Shown here: piece after piece, positions 1-10,805 of the stretch | How the letters are laid out: each line of letters starts with the position of its first letter | Numbering within the stretch: the stretch's first letter is position 1 | DNA from: Hemileia vastatrix | Taxonomy: Eukaryota; Basidiomycota; Pucciniomycetes; Pucciniales; Zaghouaniaceae | Assembly: GCA_030280995.1 (NCBI GenBank) | Contig: JASXTE010000005.1 | Span: forward strand, 37,545,203-37,609,202 | Direction: 5' to 3' | Length of the DNA stretch: 64,000 nt | Program-made: the position numbers and the translations under genes | The notes under the pieces: generated by a model | What the model was told of the DNA's origin: nothing | What the model saw: only the letters and a program-made list of their open reading frames with translations | Database searches by the model: none

Positions 1-676
1 TTGATAATGGTTTTTCTCTTGGTATGCTTAAATTTTTTTCTGGATTTTTTAATAACATATTATTGAATTTAATTATATAGGCATATATTCTTTACTCAGA
101 TCTTTATCTAAAGCTGAATTAGATAATGATTTTTGAAAATGGAATACATTACCTTCATTTAATTCATTTCTTGCTCTTTGACTTAAAAAACTCTACAATA
201 AAGCTTTTGAAAAAAATTATGAACTTGCTGCAAGACCTGAAATACCAAATTGGTGCGATTCTGAATGGGAAGATATTGGCAGTGATAATCTAATGTTTTC
301 AAATGTTATAATCACTCATTCTGGATTTCATAACTGAATTCACACCAAGTCAAATGATGCCAATTAACTTACTTATGGAATTTTCTCATATATTAATCCT
401 ATCACTGGACAACCTATTCTGTCACCTGCTAAAATTAAAGGACATGGATTATATTTCCCAGATCATAGATGTATAATCGATTTTGGATTAGGAAATGGAA
501 TCATCAAAACAGTTTAAAATTCTTCTTATGATAATCACCAAACCACAAAGGCTCCTCCAGGTTTGGAATCTTGTCAAGACTTCAAGCATTTTGGTTTCTC
601 TTTCCAGATCAGTCAAAAGTTAATCCAACGAATAAACAAGTTAAAAAAAGACAAAAAAGGTAATAAATTTTAAAAC
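1..676 (+). pseudogene. Tet-like 2OG-Fe(II) oxygenase gene, copy 1 (decayed, 5' end outside window)
   Basis: The window opens inside this gene. A short stretch with an xGFSLG motif is followed by an intron of about 55 bp (GTATGC...TATATAG). A conserved reading frame then runs to a TAA near 671, broken by several in-frame stops. Recognisable pieces are PNWCDSEWEDI, NVIITHSGF, YGIFSYINPITGQP, GHGLYFPDH, DFGLGNGIIK and DNHQTTKAPP. They match the other Tet-like copies here and, by family memory, rust proteins labelled Tet-like 2OG-Fe(II) oxygenase. Known TET/JBP enzymes oxidise methylated bases in DNA with Fe(II) and 2-oxoglutarate. The position expected for the metal-binding HxD reads H-T-K. The gene converges on a Myb-like gene downstream. 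The family name is an inference from memory, not from a search. Confidence 0.6.
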
Positions 677-788
677 TTCTTTAGGTAGATCTAAAAAGTA
701 TGGGGATTCGTAGAGTCACCAAATATTTATTATTCTTCCATAAATTTTTAATAAATAAATCTGATATATCATGTTACCAAATTAAAGT

Positions 789-1190
789 AATGAGCCAATG
801 ACCTTGGTTTGTATAAAAGGTAATCATGACAACATTAATTTGTTTCATGGGGTTCCTCTAGCCTATACCTGTGGAAAGTCCCAAACCTAGTTTCTAGACT
901 TGATCTGCATTTTGGCATGAGGCATTGTCATTACTTTAAAAGTAGTAAATTTGACATATCTTATTTATATATTAATTAATTTATGTAATTATATTAAATT
1001 TTGATGACTTTCACCCTTTACTTCAATAAAATGCAGGGGAGGGTATGGTCAAATGTTTAAATCTGACATGTGAAATTGATGACTTAGAAAAATTTGGGTG
1101 GTACCCAACACCCCTTGTTTCAATAAAATTCAAGGGGAGGTATTGCCAAATTTTTAAAAAAAGATATAGAATTTTAATGACTTGGCAGTA
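789..1190 (+). repeat. Conserved noncoding block 3' of Tet-like gene, copy 1
   Basis: This block follows every Tet-like copy in the window. It holds a segment of about 110 bp (with GGTAATCATGA, CATGGGGTTCCTCTAGCC and TGTGGAAAGTCCCAAAC), then two roughly 100-bp-spaced copies of a motif containing TTCAATAAAATGCAGGGG. The latter includes AATAAA, so it may be the polyadenylation region. No coding frame is kept in all copies. Confidence 0.6.
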
Positions 1191-1267
1191 TTTAGATAAG
1201 CAAACTTATTGACTTGAAAGTAAAGATTGAAAAATGGTATGATATTTTTGAAAATGGGTCCCAAATA

Positions 1268-1399
1268 TAAAAAAAAAAAAAAAAAAAAAAAAACTATATT
1301 CAAGACCTTTTTGTAAGTCAGCATATAAGAAAATATTTCTTAAAAAAGAACTACAACAAAAAAATTTAATTTAACAAGAAAAAAAAACACTTTATCAAT
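1268..1399. repeat. Poly(A) tract and AT-rich spacer
   Basis: A run of about 24 A residues (near 1269-1292) lies between the 3' block of the Tet-like gene and the 3' end of the convergent Myb-like gene. Nothing else recognisable is present. Confidence 0.6.
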
Positions 1400-2562
1400 T
1401 GAAATGGACAAGCAATTTTTAAAGGTCTTCATCAGATTGGCCATTTTTTACACATTCCATAATGAAATCTTTTTTTTTAAAAAAACTCTCTTGTTTTTCC
1501 AATTCACAAGTAGCCATTTCTCTTTGAAATTGATGGTCATTTACTCTTTCCATCTGCTCTGCCTCAAATTTTTTTTTCTTTCAAATCTAAGGCTTGCTGA
1601 TCTTTCCTTATCATATGATCAAACTTCCTCTTCTCAAAGTCAAGGGCATTTTTTGCAATAGTTGATTTTGCTGAGAAAATCAAATAGAAATAAATAAATA
1701 AATGAGTTAATGATTAAGATATATAGTAAAAAAATCTTGCTTATATCTTTTTTTTTCAAAATAATCCTCAAGGGAGCCAAATGAGCTTGTTGAAGTATTA
1801 CCGTGTTTTAAAAGATGGTTCAAGTTCATTGAAGTTGAGGGTTGTTTCTTTAGTTTGGAGTCTGAAAAAGAGGCTTCAGGAAGTTCATATAAAGCAGCTT
1901 CTAAAGGCAGATTCACATTTCCAGAATTGAGATTATTTAATGGAGTTTTGAGTTTGAGTAGGAGGAGACTAGAAAGAAAGAGAAATTTAGAGAAGAATTG
2001 AAGAAAAAAGAAAAAGTAAACATACATTTAAATTTTTGGGGCTCTGAGGATTCAGATCTGCTGCGATATAATTGTTCTGCTTAATAGTTGAGATCATCTT
2101 CTGCTGAACTATGGTTAGAAGGTGGAGGGGATTGATCTCCTTCAAGTAAAGGTGTGTTGGGAGGATTATAGGAAGGTTTGGATCCAGAGGGTATATCCTT
2201 AGTAGTATTGTATAGAAACCAAGGGTTTACATCAACTCAGGAGCCAAAAAGATTATCCATTTCCTCATAGAAAGGACACTTGACATTGAGCTTTTTGGAA
2301 ACAGTAGTAATTCCAATCTCCAAATCATCATTGTCAATACCAAAGCCAGTTTCATTTGCAGCATAATGAGCCTTTTTATATTTTGATTGATAACTCTTAA
2401 ATATCTCCTTCATTTGTTTAGGATTGACATTGATTCTCCCCCTTGTTTTCTTCCTTACTTCATTGGCCATCCACAAGTAGCCATTAACCTTTGAAGAAGT
2501 TGGACATCCAATACAAGTGGACTTTTCACATCCAAAACATGCATCATAATTTGATTTTATTA
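1400..2562 (-). pseudogene. Myb/SANT-like transposon accessory gene, 3' part (split by element A)
   Basis: Read on the minus strand from 2562, the frame gives NYDACFGCEKST, then WMANEV, NVNPKQMKEIFKSYQSKYKKAH, TGFGID and CPFYEEMDNLFGS up to about 2237. A Ser/Pro-rich stretch, LNHLLKHGNTST, YFEKKRYK and a charged helical C-terminus (to about 1400) follow. The 5' exon lies at 6027-6178, because a 3.46 kb element inserted in the first exon. The trihelix-like W/L/F spacing and the pairing with a HARBI1-type transposase suggest the Myb-like DNA-binding partner that PIF/Harbinger transposons encode. Related copies are at 17334 and 42727. Splice sites were not all resolved. Confidence 0.6.
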
Positions 2563-2909
2563 GGGGGTGTCAGTTCTGGCAAATCCGCACTTACAAATCC
2601 GCACTTAAATTTGACCAAATCCGCACTTAAATAAGTGCGGATTTCCAAAACACACTAGCCCCAATACTGGTGGATTTCAAAATGAAATAAGTCGCTTATT
2701 TCACTCAAATACGCACTTTCTCAACCAAAAGTGCTGATTTCACCATCAAGTCCCATTTCACTGATTTGTCAGCATCATCCCATTCATACGCAGCACTCCG
2801 CAGAATAACACTTCATAACTCAAAACATTGTACATCACTTACATCTTCATATCATATCATATAAGAGTCATTCCTTCCTCACTTTCAAATCGTGATAAAT
2901 TACATAAAG

Positions 2910-4129
2910 CAATGACTTTCATGGCGCTTGAACTGCTCTTGGACTCTGATTCCGATTCTGATCTAGAAGAAGATTTTGTCGTTTTATCAAAAATGGCCAG
3001 GAAACGTTACCTTCTTCCCAGAAAGCCTCAAGTACTTCATACCCCCAAGTACACCATCCAAACACTTCTTAACCTATCTACACCCAGTTTTAGACAGCTG
3101 TTCAGGACTTCTCAGGAATGTTTCCTTAAATTGCTTGAGCTTATTCAGGATCATCCCATATTTCACAATAATTCTCAAAAAGAATAACGACATCCTTCAA
3201 TTCAATTGGCCATCACACTATGTTGTTTGGGTTCAAATGGTAATGGAGCCGCTTTGAAACGTTTAGAAAATGTCTTTGATTTAGGGTATGGTTCAGTTAA
3301 CACTTATACCAAACGATGTATCACTGCCATCAACTCCTTGGAATCTCAACTTCTCACCTGGCCAACAAAAGAAGAGCGACTTGAATCATCTCAGGTTATG
3401 CAAGCAGAGGGCTTTCCAGGATGTATTGGTTTTGTTGATGGTACTACTATTCCTTTGAGCCAGAAACCTGCTCAAGGTGGAAACAATTACTTTGACCGTA
3501 AAAAGAGGTAGATTATTTTTAACTCCTTTCATCCTCCTTGAAACTAACACAAACAAATATATCTTCTTTATAGATATTCAATTAACGTTCAGCTTATATG
3601 TGACGTAAACAAAAAATTTATATCATTCTTCGCTGGCTATCCTGGCTCATTTCATGACTCCTACGTCTTCCAAAGAATGCATATTTCAAATGAACCTGAA
3701 AAATTCTTTGATGAAAATCAGTATCTTCTTGCAGATTCTGCTTATGTGAATGGAAAGTATGTACTTCCTGCTTTTCAGGGAGCAGCTTCAGAAGACAGTC
3801 AAAATGCCAAATTCAACAATCATTTGGCAAAGTCAAGAGTCCGTATTGAACATTCTATTGGAATCTTGAAAGGCCGTTTTTCTAGTTTAAGGGAATTAAG
3901 AAGTCCTCTTAGAAATAAATCTGAAATGGAGGCGGTGATCAACTGGATTCTGTGTTGCACTATACTTCATAACCTACTTGCTGACCTCAAAGATCAATGG
4001 TTAGAGCTGTATGAAGATGAACAAGTTGATTCACCTCCGACTATATCCAACACTTCTATTTCTCAATCAACTAGTATAAGGGCGAAAATCCTTCCAATAA
4101 CACTCCAACATTTTTCAACGCAATTTTAA
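2910..4129 (+). pseudogene. HARBI1-type DDE transposase of element A (nonsense mutation)
   Basis: Two exons, 2910-3507 and 3574-4129, with a 66 bp GTAGAT...TTTATAG intron at the same place as in element B. The DDE_Tnp_4-type catalytic triad is visible: D in GFVDGTTIPL, D in YPGSFHDSY and E in RIEHSIGILKGRF. An N-terminal acidic run (DSDSDSDLEE) is present. In-frame TAA at 3185-3187 replaces a CAA present in copy B, so this copy cannot make full-length protein. The first Met used in B (MPSS) is changed to Ile here, so the start given is the next Met. Family members excise and insert Harbinger elements, normally with a Myb-like partner. Confidence 0.85.
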
Positions 4130-4418
4130 TTTTTTTCTCTTTCTCTTCAAATTATCAATTTGCATGTATTATTCACTGAGAATGGTAAATTTTTTTGCAT
4201 ATTTTTTTGGTTTTTGAATTTGCTGTTAAAGTCTTATTTTTTTTTCTCTCTGTGTTTTCTTTCATCAACTCAACATGAAATCGCATATTTTCAGCAAACG
4301 CATATTTTTTCAGCCACTCAAAGGTTGGGAAAGAGTTGGAAGGGAAGATTAAGGGTTCTGAGGCATTTTAAATGAAGAAAAGGGTCTGGGAGAGGTTGAG
4401 AGGGGTGAAATGGGGATC
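4130..4418 (+). other. Noncoding spacer of element A downstream of transposase
   Basis: T-rich sequence after the transposase stop, with no supported gene. Its mirror copy is at about 8303-8607 in element B. A related fragment containing ATGCGATTTCATGTTGA also occurs near 6570-6600. Confidence 0.6.
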
Positions 4419-5626
4419 AAAAGAGGATGGCATACAATGGGGCTGGGAGGATAGCAAAAGGCATGGGGAGGGAAGACAAGCATGTGTTGATAGAATTGAA
4501 AGGGATGGAGATTGGTGCAAACAGAGTGTGAAAATAGGAGGATGAACTCTGTTCTTCGGGTGAAGAACAGAGTTCACTTCCATAAAATATTAGCTGAAAC
4601 ATAGTTTTCAATTCTATAAAAACAGTTGTAAGTAATAGAAAAAGTCACTGATTTTTTTTATATGTAATCCTTGCTTTACGAGGAGACTTTTGTGACAAAG
4701 CAGATTTTTGAGTTACCTTTAAAAGAGGATGGCATACAATGGGGCTGGGAGGATAGCGAAAGGCATGGGGAGGGAAGACAAGCATGTGTTGATAGAATTG
4801 AAAGGGATGGAGATTGGTGCAAACAGAGTGTGAAAATAGGAGGATGAACTCTGTTCTTCGGGCGAAGAACAGAGTTCACTTCCATAAAATATTAGCTGAA
4901 ACATAGTTTTCAATTCTGTAAAAACAGTTTTAAGTAATAGAAAAAGTCACTGATTTTTTTTATATGTAATCCTTGCTTTACGAGGAGACTTTTGTGACGA
5001 AGCAGATTTTTGAGTTACCTTTAAAAGAGGATGGCATACAATGGGGCTGGGAGGATAGCGAAAGGCATGGGGAGGGAAGACAAGCATGTGTTGATAGAAT
5101 TGAAAGGGATGGAGATTGGTGCAAACAGAGTGTGAAAATAGGAGGATGAACTCTGTTCTTCGGGCGAAGAACAGAGTTCACTTCCATAAAATATTAGCTG
5201 AAACATAGTTTTCAATTCTATAAAAACAGTTGTAAGTAATAGAAAAAGTCACTGATTTTTTTTATATGTAATCCTTGCTTTACGAGGAGACTTTTGTGAC
5301 AAAGCAGATTTTTGAGTTACCTTTAAAAGAGGATGGCATACAATGGGGCTGGGAGGATAGCGAAAGGCATGGGGAGGGAAGACAAGCATGTGTTGATAGA
5401 ATTGAAAGGGATGGAGATTGGTGCAAACAGAGTGTGAAAATAGGAGGATGAACTCTGTTCTTTGGGCGAAGAACAGAGTTCACTTCCATAAAATATTAGC
5501 TGAAACATAGTTTTCAATTCTGTAAAAACAGTTGTAAGTAATAGAAAAAGTCACTGATTTTTTTTATATGTAATCCTTGCTTTACGAGGAGACTTTTGTG
5601 ACAAAGCAGATTTTTGAGTTACCTTT
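4419..5626 (+). repeat. 302-bp tandem array, four copies
   Basis: The marker AAAAGAGGATGG recurs at 4419, 4721, 5023 and 5325, an exact period of 302 bp. The copies differ at only a few positions. Each unit contains a hairpin with 14-bp arms, GAACTCTGTTCTTC around a 4-nt loop (near 4545, 4847, 5149 and 5451), and ends with a piece of the Myb-like exon 1 in antisense. Element B has a single copy, so the array expanded in A only. Confidence 0.9.
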
Positions 5627-5652
5627 TGAGATTTGGAATGTCTGGGAGGCAT
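5570..5652 (-). pseudogene. Myb-like gene exon 1 stub inside element A
   Basis: On the minus strand an ATG at 5652 opens MPPRHSKSQ and continues for about 25 codons before homology to the Myb-like gene ends in the tandem array. The 5' flank up to 6023 (T-rich, with AGTGCTGATTTG subterminal repeats) is the same promoter-like region found upstream of every Myb-like copy. Confidence 0.6.
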
Positions 5653-6023
5653 TATGAAACTGGCACATAACAAGAAAAAAGATTAAAAAGTAGAAGAAAT
5701 AAGTAAAAAAGAATGTAAACATGCCTGGTCAAAATATTGAAAATGTCAGGAAGGGGTGTGTGCCGAGGATTGATGGGTAGGTAGCGAGGAAGGTCAGTGT
5801 GTCACATGTGACAGGGATGGGGTAAGAAAGGAAGGGATGTTTTGTGGCAAAAATGTGGTTGTGAAAAAAAACGGGAAAAAAGTGCTGATTTGAGGTCATA
5901 ACTGACACCCTTTTTTGAAATAAGTGACTTTTTTGCAAAATTTAAGTGCTGATTTGTAAGTGCTGATTTGGTTTGCAATCCGCACTTAATTTAAGTGTGG
6001 ATTTGCCAGAACTGACACCCCCT

Positions 6024-6562
6024 ATTTTAAGGAAGTTAATTATGATGAGATAATCATCCTTTTTTAGCTTACCTGACTTTGATTTTTTTTCAGGTGTGGG
6101 GCTTGCTTTACAAGGATACTTTGGTGACAAAGCAGATTTTTGAGTTACCTTTTGAGATTTGGAATGTCTGGGAGGCATTATAAAACTGGTACATAACAAG
6201 AAAAAAGATTAAGAGCTAGAAGAAATAAGTAAAAAAGAATGTAAACATGCCTGGTCAAAATGTTGTAATAAAATGTTGAAAATTTTAGGAAGGGGTGTGT
6301 GCTGAGGATTGATGGGTAGGTAGCGAGGAAGGTCAGTGTGTCACATGTGACAGGGATGGGGTAAGAAAGGAAGGGATGTTTTGTGGCCAAAATGTGGTTG
6401 TGAAAAAAAACAGGAAAAAAGTGCTGATTTGAGGTCATAACTGACACCCTTTTTTGAAATAAGTGACTTTTTTGCAAAATTTAAGTGCTGATTTGTAAGT
6501 GCTGATTTGGTTTGAAATCCGCACTTAATTGAAGTGCGGATTTGCCAGAACTGACACCCCCT
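6024..6562 (-). mobile_element. Terminal region of the older element (C) with Myb-like exon 1
   Basis: Read on the minus strand, a TIR beginning AGGGGGTGTCAGTTCTGGC starts at 6562. Subterminal repeats follow, then an ATG at 6178 opening MPPRHSKSQ and running through KSGKLKKDDYLIIINFLK to 6027. There element A is inserted, and the gene resumes at 2562. Element C thus spans from beyond the window start to 6562 and contains Tet-like (plus) and Myb-like (minus) genes facing each other. The outer flank is AAT. Confidence 0.75.
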
Positions 6563-6836
6563 AATATGCGATTTCAGAAAATATGCGATTTCATGTTGAG
6601 CTGGTGAAAGAAAACCAATGAGCCATCCAAAAAAAAATTTTTCACCGTAAATTCCAAAAAAAAATGAATATGCAACAAACCAAAATACCAACCCAAGTGA
6701 ATGAAGTACACAAAGAGGAAATTTGGAGAGTACAAAATGGTATGGGAAAGAAAGGGATGATGTGGCCAACATGTGGTTTTGAAAAAAAAATCACGAAAAA
6801 AGTGCTGATTTGAGGTCAGAACTGACACCCATAGAA
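6563..6836. mobile_element. Small PIF-related fragment between TIR ends
   Basis: This is about 270 bp of noncoding sequence. It includes ATGCGATTTCATGTTGAG, also found downstream of the transposases, and ends at about 6832 with a subterminal repeat (GTGCTGATTTGAGGTCAGAACTGACACCC). It interrupts the left arm of the central palindrome and has no mirror image in the right arm. Probably a nested nonautonomous piece. Confidence 0.5.
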
Positions 6837-7440
6837 AAAAGATTAAGAAGTAGAAGAAATAAGTAAAAAAGAATGTAAACATGCCTGGTCAAAATGTTGT
6901 AATAAAATGTTGAAAATTTTAGGAAGGGGTGTGTGCTGAGGATTGATGGGTAGGTAGCAAGGAAGGTCAGTGTGTCACATGTGACAGGGATGGGGTAAGA
7001 AAGGAAGGGATGTTTTGTGGCCAAAATGTGGTTGTGAAAAAAAACGGGAAAAAAGTGCTGATTTGAGGTCATAACTGACACCCTTTTTTGAAATAAGTGA
7101 CTTTTTTGCAAAATTTAAGTGCTGATTTGAAAGTGCAGATTTCAAACCAAATCAGCACTTAAATTTTGCAAAAAAGTCACTTATTTCAAAAAAGGGTGTC
7201 AGTTATGACCTCAAATCAGCACTTTTTTCCCGTTTTTTTTCACAACCACATTTTGGCCACAAAAAATCCCTTCCTTTCTTACCCCATCCCTGTCACATGT
7301 GACACACTAACCTTCCTTGCTACCTACCCATCAATCCTCAGCACACACCCCTTCCTAAAATTTTCAACATTTTATTACAACATTTTGACCAGGCATGTTT
7401 ACATTCTTTTTTACTTATTTCTTCTAGCTCTTAATCTTTT
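6837..7440. repeat. Core of the large palindrome, arms about 292 bp around a 20-nt spacer
   Basis: The sequence at 6837-7128 is a near-perfect reverse complement of 7149-7440, with a 20-nt spacer at 7129-7148. The arms are the 5' noncoding region of the Myb-like gene: AAGTGCTGATTT repeats, a T-rich tract and ACATGTGACA. Farther out the symmetry continues through the Myb-like exon 1 and elements A and B, with indels. Confidence 0.85.
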
Positions 7441-7464
7441 TTCTTGTTATGTACCAGTTTTATA

Positions 7465-7619
7465 ATGCCTCCCAGACATTCCAAATCTCAAAAGGTAACT
7501 CAAAAATCTGCTTTGTCACCAAAGTATCCTTGTAAAGCAAGCCCCACACCTGAAAAAAAATCAAAGTCAGGTAAGCTAAAAAAGGATGATTATCTCATCA
7601 TAATCAACTTCCTTAAAAT
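7465..7619 (+). pseudogene. Myb-like exon 1, mirror copy interrupted by element B
   Basis: An ATG at 7465 opens MPPRHSKSQ and continues to IIINFLKI, then runs straight into the TIR of element B at 7620. It is the mirror image of 6027-6178. Unlike the left copy, the remainder of the gene is not found on the far side of element B. Confidence 0.7.
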
Positions 7620-10161
7620 AGGGGGTGTCAGTTCTGGCAAATCCGCACTTAAATTAAGTGCGGATTGCAAACCAAATCAGCACTTACAAATCAGCACTTA
7701 AATTTTGCAAAAAAGTCACTTATTTCAAAAAAGGGTGTCAGTTATGACCTCAAATCAGCACTTTTTTCCCGTTTTTTTTCACAACCACATTTTGGCCACA
7801 AAACATCCCTTCCTTTCTTACCCCATCCCTGTCACATGTGACACACTGACCTTCCTCGCTACCTACCCATCAATCCTCGGCACACACCCCTTCCTGACAT
7901 TTTAAATATTTTGACCAGGCATGTTTACATTCTTTTTTACTTATTTCTTCTACTTTTTAATCTTTTTTCTTGTTATGTGCCAGTTTCATAATGCCTCCCA
8001 GACATTCCAAATCTCAAAAGGTAACTCAAAAATCTGCTTTGTCACAAAAGTCTCCTCGTAAAGCAAGGATTACATATAAAAAAAATCAGTGACTTTTTCT
8101 ATTACTTACAACTGTTTTTACAGAATTGAAAACTATGTTTCAGCTAATATTTTATGGAAGTGAACTCTGTTCTTCGCCCGAAGAACAGAGTTCATCCTCC
8201 TATTTTCACACTCTGTTTGCACCAATCTCCATCCCTTTCAATTCTATCAACACATGCTTGTCTTCCCTCCCCATGCCTTTTGCTATCCTCCCAGCCCCAT
8301 TGTATGCCATCCTCTTTTGATCCCCATTTCACCCCTCTCAACCTCTCCCAGACCCTTTTCTTCATTTAAAATGCCTCAGAACCCTTAATCTTCCCTTCCA
8401 ACTCTTTCCCAACCTTTGAGTGGCTGAAAAAATATGCGTTTGCTGAAAATATGCGATTTCATGTTGAGTTGATGAAAGAAAACACAGAGAGAAAAAAAAA
8501 TAAGACTTTAACAGCAAATTCAAAAACCAAAAAAATATGCAAAAAAATTTACCATTCTCAGTGAATAATACATGCAAATTGATAATTTGAAGAGAAAGTG
8601 AAAAAAATTAAAATTGCGTTGAAAAATGTTGGAGTGTTATTGGAAGGATTTTTGCCCTTATACTAGTTGATTGAGAAATAGAAGTGTTGGATATAGTCGG
8701 AGGTGAATCAACTTGTTCATCTTCATACAGCTCTAACCATTGATCTTTGAGGTCAGCAAGTAGGTTATGAAGTATAGTGCAACACAGAATCCAGTTGATC
8801 ACCGCCTCCATTTCAGATTTATTTCTAAGAGGACTTCTTAATTCCCTTAAACTAGAAAAACGGCCTTTCAAGATTCCAATAGAATGTTCAATACGGACTC
8901 TTGACTTTGCCAAATGATTGTTGAATTTGGCATTTTGACTGTCTTCTGAAGCTGCTCCCCGAAAAGCAGGAAGTACATACTTTCCATTCACATAAGCAGA
9001 ATCTGCAAGAAGATACTGATTTTCATCAAAGAATTTTTCAGGCTCATTTGAAATATGCATTCTTTGGAAGACGTAGGAGTCATGAAATGAGCCAGGATAG
9101 CCAGCGAAGAATGATATAAATTTTTTGTTTACGTCACATATAAGCTGAACGTTAATTGAATATCTATAAAGAAGATATATTTGTTTGTGTTAGTTTCAAG
9201 GAGGATGAAAGGAGTTAAAAATAATCTACCTCTTTTTACGGTCAAAGTAAATGTTTCCACCTTGAGCAGGTTTCTGGCTCAAAGGAATAGTAGTACCATC
9301 AACAAAACCAATACATCCTGGAAAGCCCTCTGCTTGCATAACCTGAGATGATTCAAGTCGCTCTTCTTTTGTTGGCCAGGTGAGAAGTTGAGATTCCAAG
9401 GAGTTGATGGCAGTGATACATCGTTTGGTATAAGTGTTAACTGAACCATACCCTAAATCAAAGACATTTTCTAAACGTTTCAAAGCGGCTCCATTACCAT
9501 TTGAACCCAAACAACATAGTGTGATGGCCAATTGAATTGAAGGATGTCGTTGTTCTTTTTGAGAATTATTGTGAAATATGGGATGATCCTGAATAAGCTC
9601 AAGCAATTTAAGGAAACATTCCTGAGAAGTCCTGAACAGCTGTCTAAAACTGGGTGTAGATAGGTTAAGAAGTGTTTGGATGGTGTACTTGGGGGTATGA
9701 AGTACTTGAGGCTTTCTGGGAAGAAGGTAACGTTTCCTGGCCATTTTTGATAAAACGACAAAATCTTCTTCTAGATCAGAATCGGAATCAGAGTCCAAGA
9801 GCAGTTCAAGCGCCATGAAAGTCATTGCTTTATGTAATTTATCACGATTTGAAAGTGAGGAAGGCATGACTCTTATATGATATGATATGAAGATGTAAGT
9901 GATGTACGATGTTTTGAGTTATGAAGTGTTATGCTGCGGAGTGCTGCGTATGAATGGGATGATGCTGACAAATCAGTGAAATGGGACTTGATGGTGAAAT
10001 CAGCACTTTTGGTTGAGAAAGTGCGGATTTGAGTGAAATAAGTGACTTATTTCATTTTGAAATCCACCAGTATTGGGGCTAGTGTGTTTTGGAAATCCGC
10101 ACTTATTTAAGTGCGGATTTGGTCAAATTTAAGTGCGGATTTGCCAGAACTGACACCCCCT
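7620..10161 (-). mobile_element. PIF/Harbinger-like transposon B, inverted copy of A
   Basis: The TIRs and internal order are the same as in element A but in opposite orientation: Myb-like exon 1 stub (ATG at 7991), one 302-bp unit (about 8041-8302) with its hairpin near 8161, then the transposase on the minus strand. The flanks are AAT on the left and ATT on the right. The right flank (ATTTTGTCAG) does not continue the Myb-like gene, so B did not arise as a simple insertion at this site. Confidence 0.8.
8608..9867 (-). CDS. HARBI1-type DDE transposase of element B (apparently intact)
   Basis: CDS is complement(8608..9163, 9230..9867), about 397 residues, with a 66 bp intron (GTAGAT...TTTATAG) between AG and A of an Arg codon. 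The N-terminus is acidic (DSDSDSDLEEDF). The nuclease core has D in GFVDGTTIPL, D in YPGSFHDSYVF and E in RIEHSIGILKGRF, followed by WILCCTILHNLL, the usual DDE_Tnp_4 order. No stop codon interrupts it, unlike the copy in A. A later Met (MTFMALELL) is an alternative start. It would catalyse cut-and-paste transposition of AGGGGGTGTC-ended elements, probably together with the Myb-like protein, which this copy itself does not encode in full. Confidence 0.85.
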
Positions 10162-10800
10162 ATTTTGTCAGTGATTTTTTTTTTCATTCATCCCTCATAT
10201 CCTTTTCCTATTCTCCTCCAACATCCCTCAAACAATTTGGTTTCATTCATTTTGTCATCTCATCTCTCCAGGTAAGTCACTTTATTCTTTTTTTTTGATT
10301 TTTTGATTACTAATTATAATTTTTTTGTTTTTTTCTGTTTATTTTATTTTTTTTATCTAAATTTTTTTTGTAAGTGGTTATTTTGGATTTCAATGGTATA
10401 ATTAACCTTTTTTTCTCTCCCTCTTTACTTTCTTTTTTACCTCCATCACCCTACTCTTCATCCCTCCTTGGCATGGTCATTATCCCCCCTTTCCCTTATT
10501 TCACTTTTTTTTGGCTCCATTTCATTGAAACACATACATTGCACATTCTTTATGCATTTCACTTACTCCATATTCAATTTCCCCACAATTCCAACATCAA
10601 TCTTTCTCACTCTATTTTTCCTACATTTCAATCAAGGTAAGTTTCATCTCCTTTTTTTCATGCCTATATGATATCTCATTCCTTTTATGAAAAGTTCATA
10701 CTTAAATATATGTATGACTCTTATCTGGATAACAGTGAACTTATAAAACTCCTTTTGATCTCATCTTCATTACCACTTTTCAAGTTTTTGTAATTTTGAA
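10162..10800. other. Pyrimidine-rich noncoding stretch, no supported gene
   Basis: C/T-rich sequence with two splice-donor-like sites (CCAGGTAAGTCA near 10268 and CAAGGTAAGTTT near 10633). It could be a leader with introns for the downstream Tet-like copy, but nothing proves transcription. The open frames here are low-complexity and unsupported. Confidence 0.4.
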
Positions 10801-10805
10801 AATCA

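Larger units (their letters stand above)
2563..6023 (+). mobile_element. PIF/Harbinger-like transposon A, nested in a Myb-like exon
   Basis: The ends are inverted repeats starting AGGGGGTGTCAGTTCTGGC and followed by variants of AAATCCGCACTTA. Direct ATT repeats flank both ends (2560-2562 and 6024-6026). Deleting the element plus one ATT restores the Myb-like exon in register with the copy at 42860-42890. It carries a transposase pointing inward from the left, a 4 x 302 bp tandem array, and a stub of the Myb-like exon 1 pointing back from the right. It therefore looks like an internally deleted derivative that lost the Tet-like gene and most of the Myb-like gene. Confidence 0.85.

Noticed and set aside
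4368..5517. Repeated 64-71 codon minus-strand frames in the 302-bp array
   Set aside because: Present only because the DNA unit is duplicated; the frames cross the hairpin and have no domain.
10374..10671. Pyrimidine-rich open frames upstream of Tet-like copy 2
   Set aside because: Low-complexity Phe/Ser/Leu/Pro translation in two overlapping frames, no homology seen.
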